Positions 1 through 8,844 of a DNA stretch of 49,039 nt are shown here, piece after piece (the first letter of the stretch is position 1; the number at the start of each line of letters is the position of its first letter). The notes beneath the pieces are model-generated. The model was given only the letters and a program-made list of their open reading frames with translations. It searched no databases and was not told the DNA's origin. Source of the DNA: Chitinivibrionales bacterium (lineage in GTDB: Bacteria > Fibrobacterota > Chitinivibrionia > Chitinivibrionales > WJKA01); assembly GCA_014728295.1 (NCBI GenBank), contig WJLW01000067.1, positions 1-49,039 on the forward strand, read 5' to 3'. The position numbers and the translations under genes are program-made.

Positions 1-464
1 ACGCCTTTAAAATTGTTGCCTGCCTGAAAAACAGCAGCCGGATCGGACTCACTCAACGCGGCTGAGTTACCCCAGTACATCTTTATATATTGAGTAGCAT
101 TTGACCCTTGAATTTGTGGCGCCAGCACCCAGACAACGGCCTGCAATGCAGTGCTGTTCCATTGCTCAATTTCATACGATATCGCATTACTATCTGAAGT
201 CTCGAATCTGATATCGGCTCCATCCGATTTTGCCTGGCTGAAATCAAAATTTCCGCTGTTCAAGCGCACGAGCAATGGGAAGCTTGACACATTCGAGCTA
301 ATGTCGGCTCCGTCTGCGGATGTATTAATCGAGATTGTCTTATGATACTGCCATGCAGAATATTCTGCATGCACGGGACGCAGAACAAGTCCCGACAGAA
401 GCAGAAATAGTATTTGTTTGCCTTTTAAATCAAGCAATTGAGCGACTACTTGTGCTAACTTCAT
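1..464 (-). CDS. DUF2341 domain protein, secreted (3' end beyond window)
   Basis: This reading frame runs off the left edge of the window, so only about 154 N-terminal residues are visible. The ATG at 464-462 follows AGGAG at a spacing of 8. Residues 1-33 form a long signal peptide (hydrophobic stretch about 18-28, cleavage likely after VHA). From about residue 37 the sequence matches the DUF2341 pattern: W.YHKTISI, then FPLLVRLNSGNFDFSQAKSDGADIRF, a Y.IE.WN block, and IKMYWGN. DUF2341 is a beta-rich extracellular domain often found near LamG or adhesin repeats in large surface proteins. The gene starts 35 bp after the stop of the YD-repeat gene at 500, on the same strand, so the two are probably co-transcribed. 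Function beyond a surface or secreted role cannot be stated. Confidence 0.8.
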   Translation of the reverse strand, partial: MKLAQVVAQLLDLKGKQILFLLLSGLVLRPVHAEYSAWQYHKTISINTSADGADISSNVSSFPLLVRLNSGNFDFSQAKSDGADIRFETSDSNAISYEIEQWNSTALQAVVWVLAPQIQGSNATQYIKMYWGNSAALSESDPAAVFQAGNNFKG

Positions 465-499
465 TTGCCAGCTCCTGTATGCAGATATCGGTTCATTCG

Positions 500-3115
500 T
501 TACCGGGTCCGGTCATATGCGGTTTTGACAACCCTGTTACCGGCGGCGTCGTACAGCATAATAACTTCCGAGAGCAACGTCCCGTTGTCATCATGAAACT
601 GAAAATGGGTCGGCATGTCCCGCCAGTCATAATTAATGGTCATCTTTTTGCTTTTATCGTAAATCATATTGCCGTTCGCATCGTAGTCGTAGTTGTCGTC
701 ATCGCCTTTGCTATTATGCCCGGCAATGTAGGCAAGCCTGTTAGATCGCCCTTTGCCGGTTTCAAGGTCTTTATCTTTGCTGTAGTACTTGTAAACTTCA
801 TTAAATGCACTGATATCTGTTGAACCTTTTCTCTTTTTCCTGATTCGACCGTCATGGTAATATGCAAAGCCTTCGCTTATCGTATCCCCGAGACTGCTGA
901 TATTTTTACTTTTTGTCAAGCGGTTCAGGCGATCGTATTGATAAAGCAATTTCTCTTCGCGCGTTGACGCTCCTTTTTGCTTGTAATTGACAGCCGCAAC
1001 ATTGCCGTTATATTGTGATGTAAAATGCGGGCTCGTGGCAGGGTAATCAGTATAGTACAGGTCCTGAGCAAATGAATCCGGACTATAAGAAGTTGCCATA
1101 CTCGAGAGCCAGTCTCGAACGTTGTAGGAATAACCAATAATTTCAGCATAATCGTATGGATATGCACCAAGGCCAAAACTCTTCTTTTGCAATTGCCCCT
1201 TCATTGACATGTCATATTGCACGACAGCGTTTCTGTCTCCGCCTTCCAGCAATTTTAGCCGGCCCATCTTATCGTATTGGTAATTAAAATTCCTGGTGGG
1301 TTCCGGATTGCGGTAGTCGCTCCAGTATTTCCGGGTAAGAACGTTGCCCTGCACGTTATAGGTATATTGAAATTTTTTAACAGGTTGACCGGGTATGATT
1401 TTAAATTTTGTTTTCATTCTGTTTTCGTCATCATAGCCGAACAGGTCCGTTACTCGCTGAATTTCTGTTGAGCTTGCCTGGTTGTATGCTATCGATGCTG
1501 CAAGATTTCCCTTTAAATTGCCATTATCAATCACCGATAGAATATCATCTCTGATCGATTGAGTCTGGAAGAGCTGCGATGAATGTTGATCAAGCAAATT
1601 ATTTGCATCATCATATACATTCATAACAATTAGATCATCAATTGAGTTTGCCGTATTACCGTTTATAGTTAGTGATGCATTATTTGGGTCAACATACATC
1701 GTGTCGAATGTATTGCCTAAATTGGATTCCTGGATCACGCCAGTATGCGTAATCCGTCCCAAAAAATCATAGTTTATATAAAGCAGCGCATTTGCTGCTT
1801 TTTGGCGTTCATTCTGGCTAAATTTCAATCTGCCGGCATCATCATAGATAAATTTCTCAGTCCCCCGATCCGGAGTGTACTTCTCGATTACCTGCCCAAG
1901 GGTGTTATATTTGTAGGTTGAAGCCAATACAGACTCTTCGGCGGAGCTTTCTTGCGGAGGGACCTCTTTTGTGAGATTACCGAGCAAATCATATTCATAC
2001 TCAGCCACAACCTTTTCTGTGCCTGCAGCATCGAGGTATGAAATTGTTTTGACGGTATTGCCAAATATGTCAGTCATCGTTTGGGAGATAGCGCCATTGG
2101 GATCTCTTGTTGCAGTTACGGCATATTTTGCATTCTCATCACCGGCGCTTGCCAGGCTTGCAGCATCAGGTGCGGCAAAACTGGTTACATCATCGGTTGC
2201 CACTCCGTAATACCAGCTTTGAGCATGGTTGCCACTGGAAATTGAGAAATCACTGCCCGGCGCCCCCGTTTTTTCATGCCTGCCGAGCGGATCATCGTAA
2301 TATCTGGTTTCCGCATAAAAAGGTCTTTCTGCCGCGCCAAATAATCCATCATAATACGCATTTAATTCAGTTGAAAGATTATCGCTTCCAATCTCTCCCA
2401 TTAATACAAATTCCGGTTCCTCGTTATTAAGGTACTTCGTATATGATTTGGTAGCATATTGCTTTCTTCCTGCTTCATCAAAGTATATCCCGTTTATAAT
2501 TACGCTATCCAAAGATAGATATCTGCGGGTTAAACCGGTGTTTGTTTTATGTTTGTTATCCGTATACGTCTGTGCTTGAATTCCCCTGCCCAGTCCATCG
2601 CTATAGACAATGGTCGTAGCCTGTTTTCTCAAATTGCGCAAATCCTCAATTTCTTGCTGGCTTGCATCAATATATGTAATGTCAAATCTATTGCCGGAAT
2701 TCATACCATCGGCATTGGCATAACACAATAAACCCATCTTTTTGGTTGCATCAACAATTGCCGAAACATCTTGTTCATAGTAAACCAATGGGTCTGTGTT
2801 GTGCGTGGTGAGCTTGATTTTAGTAAGCTCAGTTCCCTCTTTCCATAGCAAATTTTTTGTAAGCGATATATTAGTTGTACCAAAATCAAAATCCATATAT
2901 AATAAGGATTCACCATTCGAAAGTAACAATTCAAGTTTAGCCTGAGCATCTGCATCAGACACATCAACAAAATTTGCTATATCAATGGCAATATCAACAA
3001 TTCCAGTTTGCCTGGTAAAGTATGTTGTCGTTTTCACATAATTAGGCCGCTCAGCATAAGAAAATGCAGTGAGCATCAGGATCAATCCGAACGGTACGTA
3101 TCTGGTTTTTAGCAT
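500..3115 (-). CDS. Secreted YD-repeat (RHS-like) protein lacking an RHS core end
   Basis: An 871-residue protein with a clear signal peptide (about residues 1-21, ending SYA) and GAGG five bases before the ATG. The N-terminal third has no motif I recognise. From about residue 370 there are many tyrosine-aspartate repeats (YDLLGNL, YDDAGRL, YDRLNRL, YDYDANGNM, YDAAGNR), the signature of RHS/YD proteins that build a beta-cocoon shell. Typical RHS polymorphic toxins continue into a conserved core end (DPLG..N.Y.Y) and a variable toxin tip. Here the chain stops at TAA directly after a YD repeat, with neither part. The bases after the stop show no continuation in another frame, so this is not an obvious recent frameshift. 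It may be a surface or wall-associated YD protein, or a truncated RHS. The DUF2341 gene follows 35 bp downstream. Confidence 0.85.
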   Translation of the reverse strand: MLKTRYVPFGLILMLTAFSYAERPNYVKTTTYFTRQTGIVDIAIDIANFVDVSDADAQAKLELLLSNGESLLYMDFDFGTTNISLTKNLLWKEGTELTKIKLTTHNTDPLVYYEQDVSAIVDATKKMGLLCYANADGMNSGNRFDITYIDASQQEIEDLRNLRKQATTIVYSDGLGRGIQAQTYTDNKHKTNTGLTRRYLSLDSVIINGIYFDEAGRKQYATKSYTKYLNNEEPEFVLMGEIGSDNLSTELNAYYDGLFGAAERPFYAETRYYDDPLGRHEKTGAPGSDFSISSGNHAQSWYYGVATDDVTSFAAPDAASLASAGDENAKYAVTATRDPNGAISQTMTDIFGNTVKTISYLDAAGTEKVVAEYEYDLLGNLTKEVPPQESSAEESVLASTYKYNTLGQVIEKYTPDRGTEKFIYDDAGRLKFSQNERQKAANALLYINYDFLGRITHTGVIQESNLGNTFDTMYVDPNNASLTINGNTANSIDDLIVMNVYDDANNLLDQHSSQLFQTQSIRDDILSVIDNGNLKGNLAASIAYNQASSTEIQRVTDLFGYDDENRMKTKFKIIPGQPVKKFQYTYNVQGNVLTRKYWSDYRNPEPTRNFNYQYDKMGRLKLLEGGDRNAVVQYDMSMKGQLQKKSFGLGAYPYDYAEIIGYSYNVRDWLSSMATSYSPDSFAQDLYYTDYPATSPHFTSQYNGNVAAVNYKQKGASTREEKLLYQYDRLNRLTKSKNISSLGDTISEGFAYYHDGRIRKKRKGSTDISAFNEVYKYYSKDKDLETGKGRSNRLAYIAGHNSKGDDDNYDYDANGNMIYDKSKKMTINYDWRDMPTHFQFHDDNGTLLSEVIMLYDAAGNRVVKTAYDRTR

Positions 3116-3332
3116 ATTAACCTCGACTAAATTCCTTCAATAAAGGGATACTTTGCTCAAAAATGCCTTTGCTTATAAGTAACCTTGCATTCAAAATACC
3201 TGGTCGGCAGCACCAAAAAGCGGAAAAAAGCATCCGTTTTTGCATCACACGAATTATTCCTGCAAATTCTTCGATGAGTGCACGCGCCCTGTTGTCGTTC
3301 TGCCTCAGTCATTCGGCTTTAATATTTTGTCC

Positions 3333-4217
3333 CTACCCGCTCTTCTTTTTCCTGTACTGCGGCTTTTCTTCCTCGGGGCTGAAAACCAGAGCATCTTGTG
3401 TCAAACTACATTCGGATTGCCCGAACAGGCTAATGGACAATCTGCGCTTATTTTGGCCGGCCTGGATAATATCGGTAATGATTTCCCGATTCTTCCGAAC
3501 AAAGCTAAGCGCCTTCTTCATTTCGAGAGTAGCGTTTTCGGTAATTGCTGGCGGACATCCGAATTCCTGCATTTTTGCGTAGTAGTTCAGAGCTATCGAA
3601 TACATCCTGAAGATGGCCAAAATGTATTTGCATTTAACACCATTCTTTTCATTAAAGAGCATGCGCATCGTACGGCTATCCAAGTGCACAGTTGACGCCC
3701 AGCTCTGGGCATCCAGGGGGATTTGCTCCATCAGTTGGTTAATTGACCAGTCTTCGAGCTTGCAGTCGAGCATCTTGTGTTCGGGCGAAATGCAATTGGC
3801 AAACGCGTATCGCTTTACAAGGTTGAGAAAGGAGCTTACCGAAAGCTGATCACGGATTTCGAATGAATATTTTGCCGGGCTGTCACCCAGATTGAATGCA
3901 ATTTCGGGTGAGGCATCGCGTGAGAGATATATTAGAAATGAGATATGCGGCGAGCAATAGCTTTCGAATTTCATCCCCAGCATCCGCTCTGCCAATTCCT
4001 GATCGAAGATACAGACATGAAAGTGTGGCTCGGCAGCTATCAGCTTGATTGCACTTTTGACGCTGTTCACGCAGTTGGTGTGGTAGATTTCGTATGGTTC
4101 GAGTATTTCCTGCAAGGTTTGCGCAACTTTTTTCCGATCTGTGACGATCAGAACACGAAACTTTCCCTTCATAAAACTCAGAATATCATTTCGCAGCGAC
4201 TCTCCTCTAGCCGGCAT
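3333..4217 (-). CDS. Degenerate receiver-domain regulator with an AraC-like HTH half
   Basis: A 294-residue protein with GGAGG seven bases before the first ATG, which fixes that start over the internal Met at residue 16. Residues about 20-140 resemble a response-regulator receiver domain: beta-1 FRVLIVTDR, beta-3 CIFDQE with one acidic residue, and beta-4 LIYLSRD. The usual acidic pair after beta-1 is only one Asp and the conserved beta-5 Lys is not visible, so phosphorylation is doubtful. Residues about 165-225 contain LDSRTMRMLFNEKNGVKCKY, which resembles the second helix-turn-helix of AraC/XylS proteins (S.R.L.R.F....G..P..Y). I infer a DNA-binding regulator with an atypical input domain. 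It is alone on its strand, with gaps of 217 bp and almost 1 kb on either side, and its target is unknown. Confidence 0.55.
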   Translation of the reverse strand: MPARGESLRNDILSFMKGKFRVLIVTDRKKVAQTLQEILEPYEIYHTNCVNSVKSAIKLIAAEPHFHVCIFDQELAERMLGMKFESYCSPHISFLIYLSRDASPEIAFNLGDSPAKYSFEIRDQLSVSSFLNLVKRYAFANCISPEHKMLDCKLEDWSINQLMEQIPLDAQSWASTVHLDSRTMRMLFNEKNGVKCKYILAIFRMYSIALNYYAKMQEFGCPPAITENATLEMKKALSFVRKNREIITDIIQAGQNKRRLSISLFGQSECSLTQDALVFSPEEEKPQYRKKKSG

Positions 4218-4488
4218 AAAAAAACCTCCATTTCAGGCAAAACCCTATGAATAAATAAGTTACGGTAATACATCCTTCCTGGTAGTGATTTTGGTACTAT
4301 TTGCATAATTGCGGATAAATACCCTTTCGCATCAAAGTCATCCCGTTTTTCGAGTTTGAGAATACAGCTACGCAGCGTTTGCGAGCTTCTCTCATTCCCT
4401 TATCATCTTTTCTCCACCGGCTAACAAAATATTAATGGGCGAAGTCGGGGGGCAAGTTTTTTTCCAGAAAATGCGCAAAAAGCCCCCT

Positions 4489-4654
4489 CTAATGTGGTGT
4501 ATCTCAAATACGAATATGTTACCACGGGCTCTTTTCATCCCTGTCTTCGTTGCTCATCAGTTGAATACACCCGGTATTCGCCATCTTCGCGCCTCAACAG
4601 GAGGCGAAAGTAGCTCATCGCAAACACACACTTATTTGAGATACACTACACTAG
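4489..4654. mobile_element. MITE-like element with about 22-bp terminal inverted repeats
   Basis: The arms 4489-4510 and 4633-4654 are inverted repeats matching at 20 of 22 positions. The core of the left arm is TGTGGTGTATCTCAAATA, and the right arm differs from it by one base over those 18. Between the arms lies a smaller perfect hairpin, CGCCTC-AACAG-GAGGCG (4590-4606). No open frame inside resembles a transposase. The arrangement is that of a miniature inverted-repeat element or a dispersed structured repeat. A single copy cannot separate these, and no clear target-site duplication is visible outside the arms. Confidence 0.5.
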
Positions 4655-4680
4655 TGCCGCGGCAATTGTTCCTCCGGAAG

Positions 4681-4919
4681 CTATGGGCCGGTGACCTGTG
4701 CTGAGCCGGCGGGAAGCATCGCCTGCAACGGCAGTGCGCGCACCTTGCGCCGCACGTCGATCGAGCCGGTCACCGCCGTCAGAACCGGCAATCCGATACC
4801 GATACCCGACGGCTTATGCCTGAGGTCTGCAGGATAGACCGGCATGAACGCAATCATGATCATCGCCGCGTCAAGCGCCTGGCACTGACATTCGAAAACC
4901 ACACGGCATTCCCGAAATC
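4681..4919 (-). pseudogene. Possible coding relic of unknown family
   Basis: On the minus strand one frame stays open for about 79 codons from just after a TGA at 4920-4918 to a TAG at 4681. Its GC-rich third positions look like real coding sequence. It contains stretches such as FMPVYPADLRHKPSGIGIG and TAVTGSIDVRRKVRALPLQ. The only start is a GTG at 4902 without a Shine-Dalgarno sequence. I do not recognise the family. It may be a fragment left from a larger gene, placed next to the inverted-repeat element. The sequence alone does not prove that it was ever translated. Confidence 0.25.
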
Positions 4920-5087
4920 AGCATGAGCGGGTATGATCTGTTTATATGCTACAATGCCGACCGATCCCTGCTGTTACGGGGCAGAAAATGCCGTTCGTTC
5001 GCAAATCGTATCTGCATTGATTTATTTTACCTGCCCAATTTTCGGCCTGTTGAATACGCAGAGCCGTAGAGCCGCAGAAATCAACTG

Positions 5088-5116
5088 TTGTCTCCAGACG
5101 AAATGAGCTATATACT
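5088..5116 (+). promoter_or_regulatory. Sigma-70-type promoter for fusA
   Basis: TTGTCT at 5088-5093, a 17-base spacer, and TATACT at 5111-5116 make a good housekeeping promoter. Transcription would begin near 5123 and leave a leader of about 90 bases before the fusA ATG at 5215. No riboswitch fold was recognised in the leader. Confidence 0.6.
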
Positions 5117-5214
5117 TAGGCGAAACCGGTCGCTGGTTGCCGGGTAGTGTCGCTGGTATACGCTACATCCTGACCTTTAAGCATCAACGCCCTGAATCAG
5201 GTGAAAGGTTGAAC

Positions 5215-7302
5215 ATGAAACACGATATCGCAAGAATGCGCAATATAGGAATTAGCGCTCACATCGATTCCGGTAAAACGACGCTGACGGAGCGAATTCT
5301 CTTTTATTGCAAGAAAATACACGCCATGCACGAAGTCCGGGGTTCCGACGGAAAAGGCGCCACGATGGATTCGATGGAGTTGGAAAAGGAACGCGGCATT
5401 ACGATCGCGTCTGCAGCCACCAATGTCGACTGGCTGGGCCATTCCATTAATATTATCGATACGCCGGGACATGTTGATTTTACCATCGAGGTCGAGCGGG
5501 CGCTGCGTGTGCTCGACGGGGCTATTCTGGTGCTCTGTTCGGTAGGTGGCGTGCAATCGCAGACAATGACGGTCGATCGCCAGCTCAAGCGGTACAATGT
5601 CCCCCGCATCGCTTTTGTAAACAAGCTCGACCGCACCGGCGCCAATCCTTTTCAAGTAAAAGATCACCTGTGCGACAAGCTGGGTCATCATGCCGTTCTG
5701 CTTCAAATGCCTATTGGAGCAGAGGACAATCTGAAAGGTCTGGTTGATCTTGTCAAGATGAAGGCCCTTTACTTCGAAGGCCCCGAAGGTGCACAGATTA
5801 GAGAAGACGAGATCCCGGATGAGCTTTTGGATAAAGCAAAGGAGCTGCATGACACGCTGCTCAACGAATTATCACTCTATTCGGATGATCTGGCCGAAGC
5901 ATATCTCGAAGACGCGATAACTGAGGAACAGATTCACCGGGCAATTCGTGAAGGCACGATTGCACTGCAATTGACGCCGGTCATGATGGGTACGGCCTAT
6001 AAAAACAAAGGGGTACAGCCGTTGCTCGATGCCGTAGTGAAATATCTGCCCAACCCGACCGAAGTTAAAAACACTGCCTTTGAAATAGGTAATGAAGAGC
6101 AGGAAGTCGTTTTGGAATCATCTCCCGACCAACCTGCTGTTGCACTTGCCTTTAAGCTGGAAGACAGCCAGTACGGCCAGTTGACTTATGTGAGGACCTA
6201 TCAGGGAACAATTAACAAAGGCGATGAACTGGTCAATTCACGCACCGGCAAGAAATTTAAAGTCGGTCGTTTGATGCGGATGCACGCCGACAGCAAAGAA
6301 GACATTACAACGGCGCCGTGCGGAGATATCGTCGCACTGTTCGGGATCGATTGTGCGTCCGGCGATACGTTTAGCGCCCAGGGCGCCAACTATTCTCTCT
6401 CGCATATGTATGTTCCGGAGCCGGTTATCTCTTTGTCAATCATGCCACAAGACAAAAAAGCGGCGGATAATATGGCCAAGGCGCTCAACCGGTTCGCCAA
6501 AGAAGACCCTACCTTTCGGACCTTTCTTGATCCGGAGTCCAATGAAACGATTATCAGCGGCATGGGCGAGTTGCATCTGGAAGTTTATATCGAACGGATG
6601 CGCCGGGAGTACAAAGTTGCCCTGCAAGCCGGCATGCCGCAGGTTGCCTATCGAGAGCGCATTGCACGATCCGTCGAATTTGACTACACGCATAAGAAAC
6701 AAACCGGCGGCTCCGGTCAATATGGGCGAATAGCCGGCATTCTCGAACCGTCTGCCGACAGGGATTTTGAATTTGTTGATGAAATCAAGGGCGGTACCAT
6801 TCCAACTGAATTTATTCCGGCCTGTGAAAAAGGATTCGAAAGCTGCCTGGAGAAAGGAACCATTATCGGCTTTCCGATTGTCAATGTCAAAGTAACGATC
6901 AACGATGGAAATTCGCATACGGTCGATTCATCGGCCGTCGCGTTTCAGAATGCCGCCATCGGCGCTTTCTGGCAGGCGTATAACAAAGCGGCGCCCGAGA
7001 TAATTGAGCCGATAATGAAAGTATCCGTTGAGGGGCCGACGGAATTTCAAGGCAATATTATCGCTTCTATAACGCAGCGCAGGGGCATCATCGTTTCCAC
7101 TACCGAAGACGAGGCTTTTTGTACTGTCGAAGGTGAAGTTCCCTTAAGCGAGATGTTCGGCTACTCGACCGGACTGCGTTCAATCACTCAGGGCAAAAGT
7201 GAATTTACTATGGAATTTGCCAAGTATGAAAAGGTGCCCGAGCAGCTTGCCGAAAAATTGAAAAAAGAATTTGCCGAAAACCGTAAAAAAGTTGCAGCAT
7301 AA
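5215..7302 (+). CDS. fusA: Translation elongation factor G, spdEFG1/mitochondrial EF-G1 type
   Basis: A 695-residue ribosomal translocase GTPase. The frame is open from 5137, but family alignment starts at the ATG at 5215 ([18 protein letters not shown]), with a weak AAAGG upstream. GTPase motifs: G1 AHIDSGKTT (residues 15-23), G3 DTPGH (82-86), G4 NKLD (136-139). Later hallmarks are [22 protein letters not shown] and [25 protein letters not shown] instead of the usual [27 protein letters not shown], and [10 protein letters not shown] are shared with mitochondrial EF-G1 and with spdEFG1 of spirochaetes and planctomycetes rather than canonical bacterial EF-G. In such lineages translocation and ribosome recycling are split between two EF-Gs, so a second EF-G is expected elsewhere in the genome. 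The ATPase gene follows 36 bp later on the same strand. Confidence 0.95.
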   Translation: MKHDIARMRNIGISAHIDSGKTTLTERILFYCKKIHAMHEVRGSDGKGATMDSMELEKERGITIASAATNVDWLGHSINIIDTPGHVDFTIEVERALRVLDGAILVLCSVGGVQSQTMTVDRQLKRYNVPRIAFVNKLDRTGANPFQVKDHLCDKLGHHAVLLQMPIGAEDNLKGLVDLVKMKALYFEGPEGAQIREDEIPDELLDKAKELHDTLLNELSLYSDDLAEAYLEDAITEEQIHRAIREGTIALQLTPVMMGTAYKNKGVQPLLDAVVKYLPNPTEVKNTAFEIGNEEQEVVLESSPDQPAVALAFKLEDSQYGQLTYVRTYQGTINKGDELVNSRTGKKFKVGRLMRMHADSKEDITTAPCGDIVALFGIDCASGDTFSAQGANYSLSHMYVPEPVISLSIMPQDKKAADNMAKALNRFAKEDPTFRTFLDPESNETIISGMGELHLEVYIERMRREYKVALQAGMPQVAYRERIARSVEFDYTHKKQTGGSGQYGRIAGILEPSADRDFEFVDEIKGGTIPTEFIPACEKGFESCLEKGTIIGFPIVNVKVTINDGNSHTVDSSAVAFQNAAIGAFWQAYNKAAPEIIEPIMKVSVEGPTEFQGNIIASITQRRGIIVSTTEDEAFCTVEGEVPLSEMFGYSTGLRSITQGKSEFTMEFAKYEKVPEQLAEKLKKEFAENRKKVAA

Positions 7303-7338
7303 GCATCACTCCCAAACCACTCCGGCCGAGGAGCTTGT

Positions 7339-8040
7339 ATGATAAGATCGGAATTAATAAAAAGAAGTCCTATTCGGTTACTCGAGAAAACAACGCATGG
7401 CGGGCTGCAGAAAGGCGCATTGGGCGTAATTGCCGGGGCAACAGGAACTGGCAAAACGGCATGCCTCGTGCACCTGGCAACCGATAAGCTGTTCCAGGAA
7501 AAGCACGTTATACATGTTTCTTTTTCTGAGGGAACCCGTCACATTATCGCTTGGTATGAGGATATTTTCAAGGAAGTCGCCCGGCGTCATAATCTCGATT
7601 GCGCAACCGATGTCCATGATCATATAATAAAAAACAGGGTCATCATGAATTTTAAGCAAAGTGATCTGCACATGCAAAAGGTCGAACAGAGCATAAAAAC
7701 CCTGGTTGAAAAAGGTAACTTTGATGCGGATATTGTTGTGGTGGACGGTTACAACTTTTCTCTGGCTAATTCCGACGAATTTTGCGAAGTCAAACGGTTT
7801 GCCGCCGAGTTAAACCTTGCGTTCTGGTTCAGCGCGCATACGCCGGATTCAACAGATGAACTTAATGAGATCCCGGAAATTATTAAGCCATTCGAATATG
7901 ACTTCGAGATTATCATCCGGCTGGACCCGCATGACGAAGAGATGAAGCTGGATTTGCTCAAGGACCATGGAGAACCGGTTGCCCAGGATACGCATCTGAT
8001 TCTCGATCCGCATATACTGCTTATATCCAAAGAGAATTAA
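7339..8040 (+). CDS. KaiC/RecA-like P-loop ATPase
   Basis: A 233-residue cytoplasmic protein with GAGGAG five bases before the ATG. The Walker A motif is GATGTGKTA (about residues 33-41) inside the context GGLQKGALGVIAG, which resembles the start of KaiC/RadA-type ATPases (G-G-hydrophobic-G...). The Walker B strand is DIVVVDGY (about 130-137), followed by a region (FWFSAHTPD) like the sensor segment of RecA-fold enzymes. There is a single RecA core and no second domain, zinc finger or DNA-binding extension. The partner and substrate are unknown. It lies 36 bp after fusA and 5 bp before the next gene, so an operon with both is likely. A link to translation is only suggested by position. Confidence 0.7.
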   Translation: MIRSELIKRSPIRLLEKTTHGGLQKGALGVIAGATGTGKTACLVHLATDKLFQEKHVIHVSFSEGTRHIIAWYEDIFKEVARRHNLDCATDVHDHIIKNRVIMNFKQSDLHMQKVEQSIKTLVEKGNFDADIVVVDGYNFSLANSDEFCEVKRFAAELNLAFWFSAHTPDSTDELNEIPEIIKPFEYDFEIIIRLDPHDEEMKLDLLKDHGEPVAQDTHLILDPHILLISKEN

Positions 8041-8045
8041 ATGAA

Positions 8046-8801
8046 ATGAACAGCATCAAACCGGTTTGTCGGGTGCTTATTTACGTTATGTTGCCATCGA
8101 GCATCCACCTTCTGAGTGCCGGTTTGACTGGTGAGCGGGAAGCATACAAAATCCCCCTGCCCAATTTAAGCATTGGCTATGACAAAGAGACGCATGATTT
8201 CGAGCGTGTCCGAATTTCGTTCGAAGGGGAAGATGATCATGCGTATATTACCAGGTTGAATGATACCTATATCAAGATGACCCGAAATGGCAGGGAAAAA
8301 ACCATCTATCCCGAATCATACGCGCGTGCTCATAACCTGACCGAATTCGAGGTAGAGCAGCTTGATAAGATCGTCAAGGCGCTTATCTCAACGCTCAAAG
8401 ATTTCGAATCGAATTTGCAGAAAAAAAAGTGGGGTAAATGCCTGTATCTCGATGGTTTTTTCCCCAAGTTTATAAACAGTTTTTATTTTCTGTACAGCGC
8501 CGCAAGAAATTCAATGAACGTGCTGCCGTCCGAGGCGCTTCCTACCGATAAGCATTTTGACCCGTCTCTGCGATCACCCAAATCCGACAAGCGTATCGCC
8601 TGGTGGAAAAAGCATCCGGAACACAGACTGAAATTGCGAATCGCCTGCAAAGAATTGATTTACCAATTGGAGAAATGGCAGAAGAAGGAACTCAGAAATC
8701 GCAGGCGTGATATCGATGTTTCGTATGGTGATGATATGGAGGAGTCTTTGACTATTTTCGTGAAATTTTATTTCAACCTGCAAACCGTCGGGCGCAGATG
8801 A
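8046..8801 (+). CDS. Secreted protein of unknown function
   Basis: A 251-residue protein of no family that I recognise. The first 27 residues look like a signal peptide (MNSIKPVCRVLIYVMLPSS, ending LLSAG). The rest is hydrophilic and rich in lysine, with a helical, charged middle (FEVEQLDKIVKALISTLKDFE) and a basic segment (KELRNRRRD) near the end. There is no membrane span after the signal. The ATG at 8046 lies 5 bp after the stop of the ATPase gene, with only a weak purine-rich stretch upstream, so translation is probably coupled. It ends 43 bp from the convergent solute-binding protein gene. A periplasmic role is inferred from the signal peptide only. Confidence 0.6.
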   Translation: MNSIKPVCRVLIYVMLPSSIHLLSAGLTGEREAYKIPLPNLSIGYDKETHDFERVRISFEGEDDHAYITRLNDTYIKMTRNGREKTIYPESYARAHNLTEFEVEQLDKIVKALISTLKDFESNLQKKKWGKCLYLDGFFPKFINSFYFLYSAARNSMNVLPSEALPTDKHFDPSLRSPKSDKRIAWWKKHPEHRLKLRIACKELIYQLEKWQKKELRNRRRDIDVSYGDDMEESLTIFVKFYFNLQTVGRR

Positions 8802-8844
8802 ACGGCGCAGAGCCAAAGCCGATGATGTCCGTAGCGCTTTTTCC

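Larger units (their letters stand above)
4218..5087. other. Long gene-poor region between regulator and fusA
   Basis: No intact gene is supported in this stretch. It holds a hairpin-capable GGGGGC/GCCCCC pair (4448-4453 with 4482-4487, flanked inside by a T run and an A run), a 166-bp element bounded by inverted repeats (4489-4654), and a GC-rich segment with good codon structure on the minus strand (4681-4919). The remaining sequence up to the fusA promoter shows no motif I recognise. Its length is unusual in a window where most genes overlap or nearly touch. Confidence 0.6.

Noticed and set aside
464..502. Frameshift joining the YD-repeat gene to the downstream frame
   Set aside because: Reading past the stop in all frames gives no YD repeats or RHS core, and the DUF2341 gene has its own ribosome site and signal peptide.
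3205..3245. Possible terminator after the receiver/HTH gene
   Set aside because: The A/T-rich inverted repeat is imperfect (one bulge) and has only weak stem GC content and no clear U tail.
4448..4487. GGGGGC/GCCCCC hairpin as a terminator
   Set aside because: The T run lies inside the stem rather than after it, and no gene ends just before it on either strand.
5137..5214. Upstream extension of the fusA frame to 5137
   Set aside because: These 26 codons do not match EF-G, lack a ribosome site, and lie in the leader after the predicted promoter.
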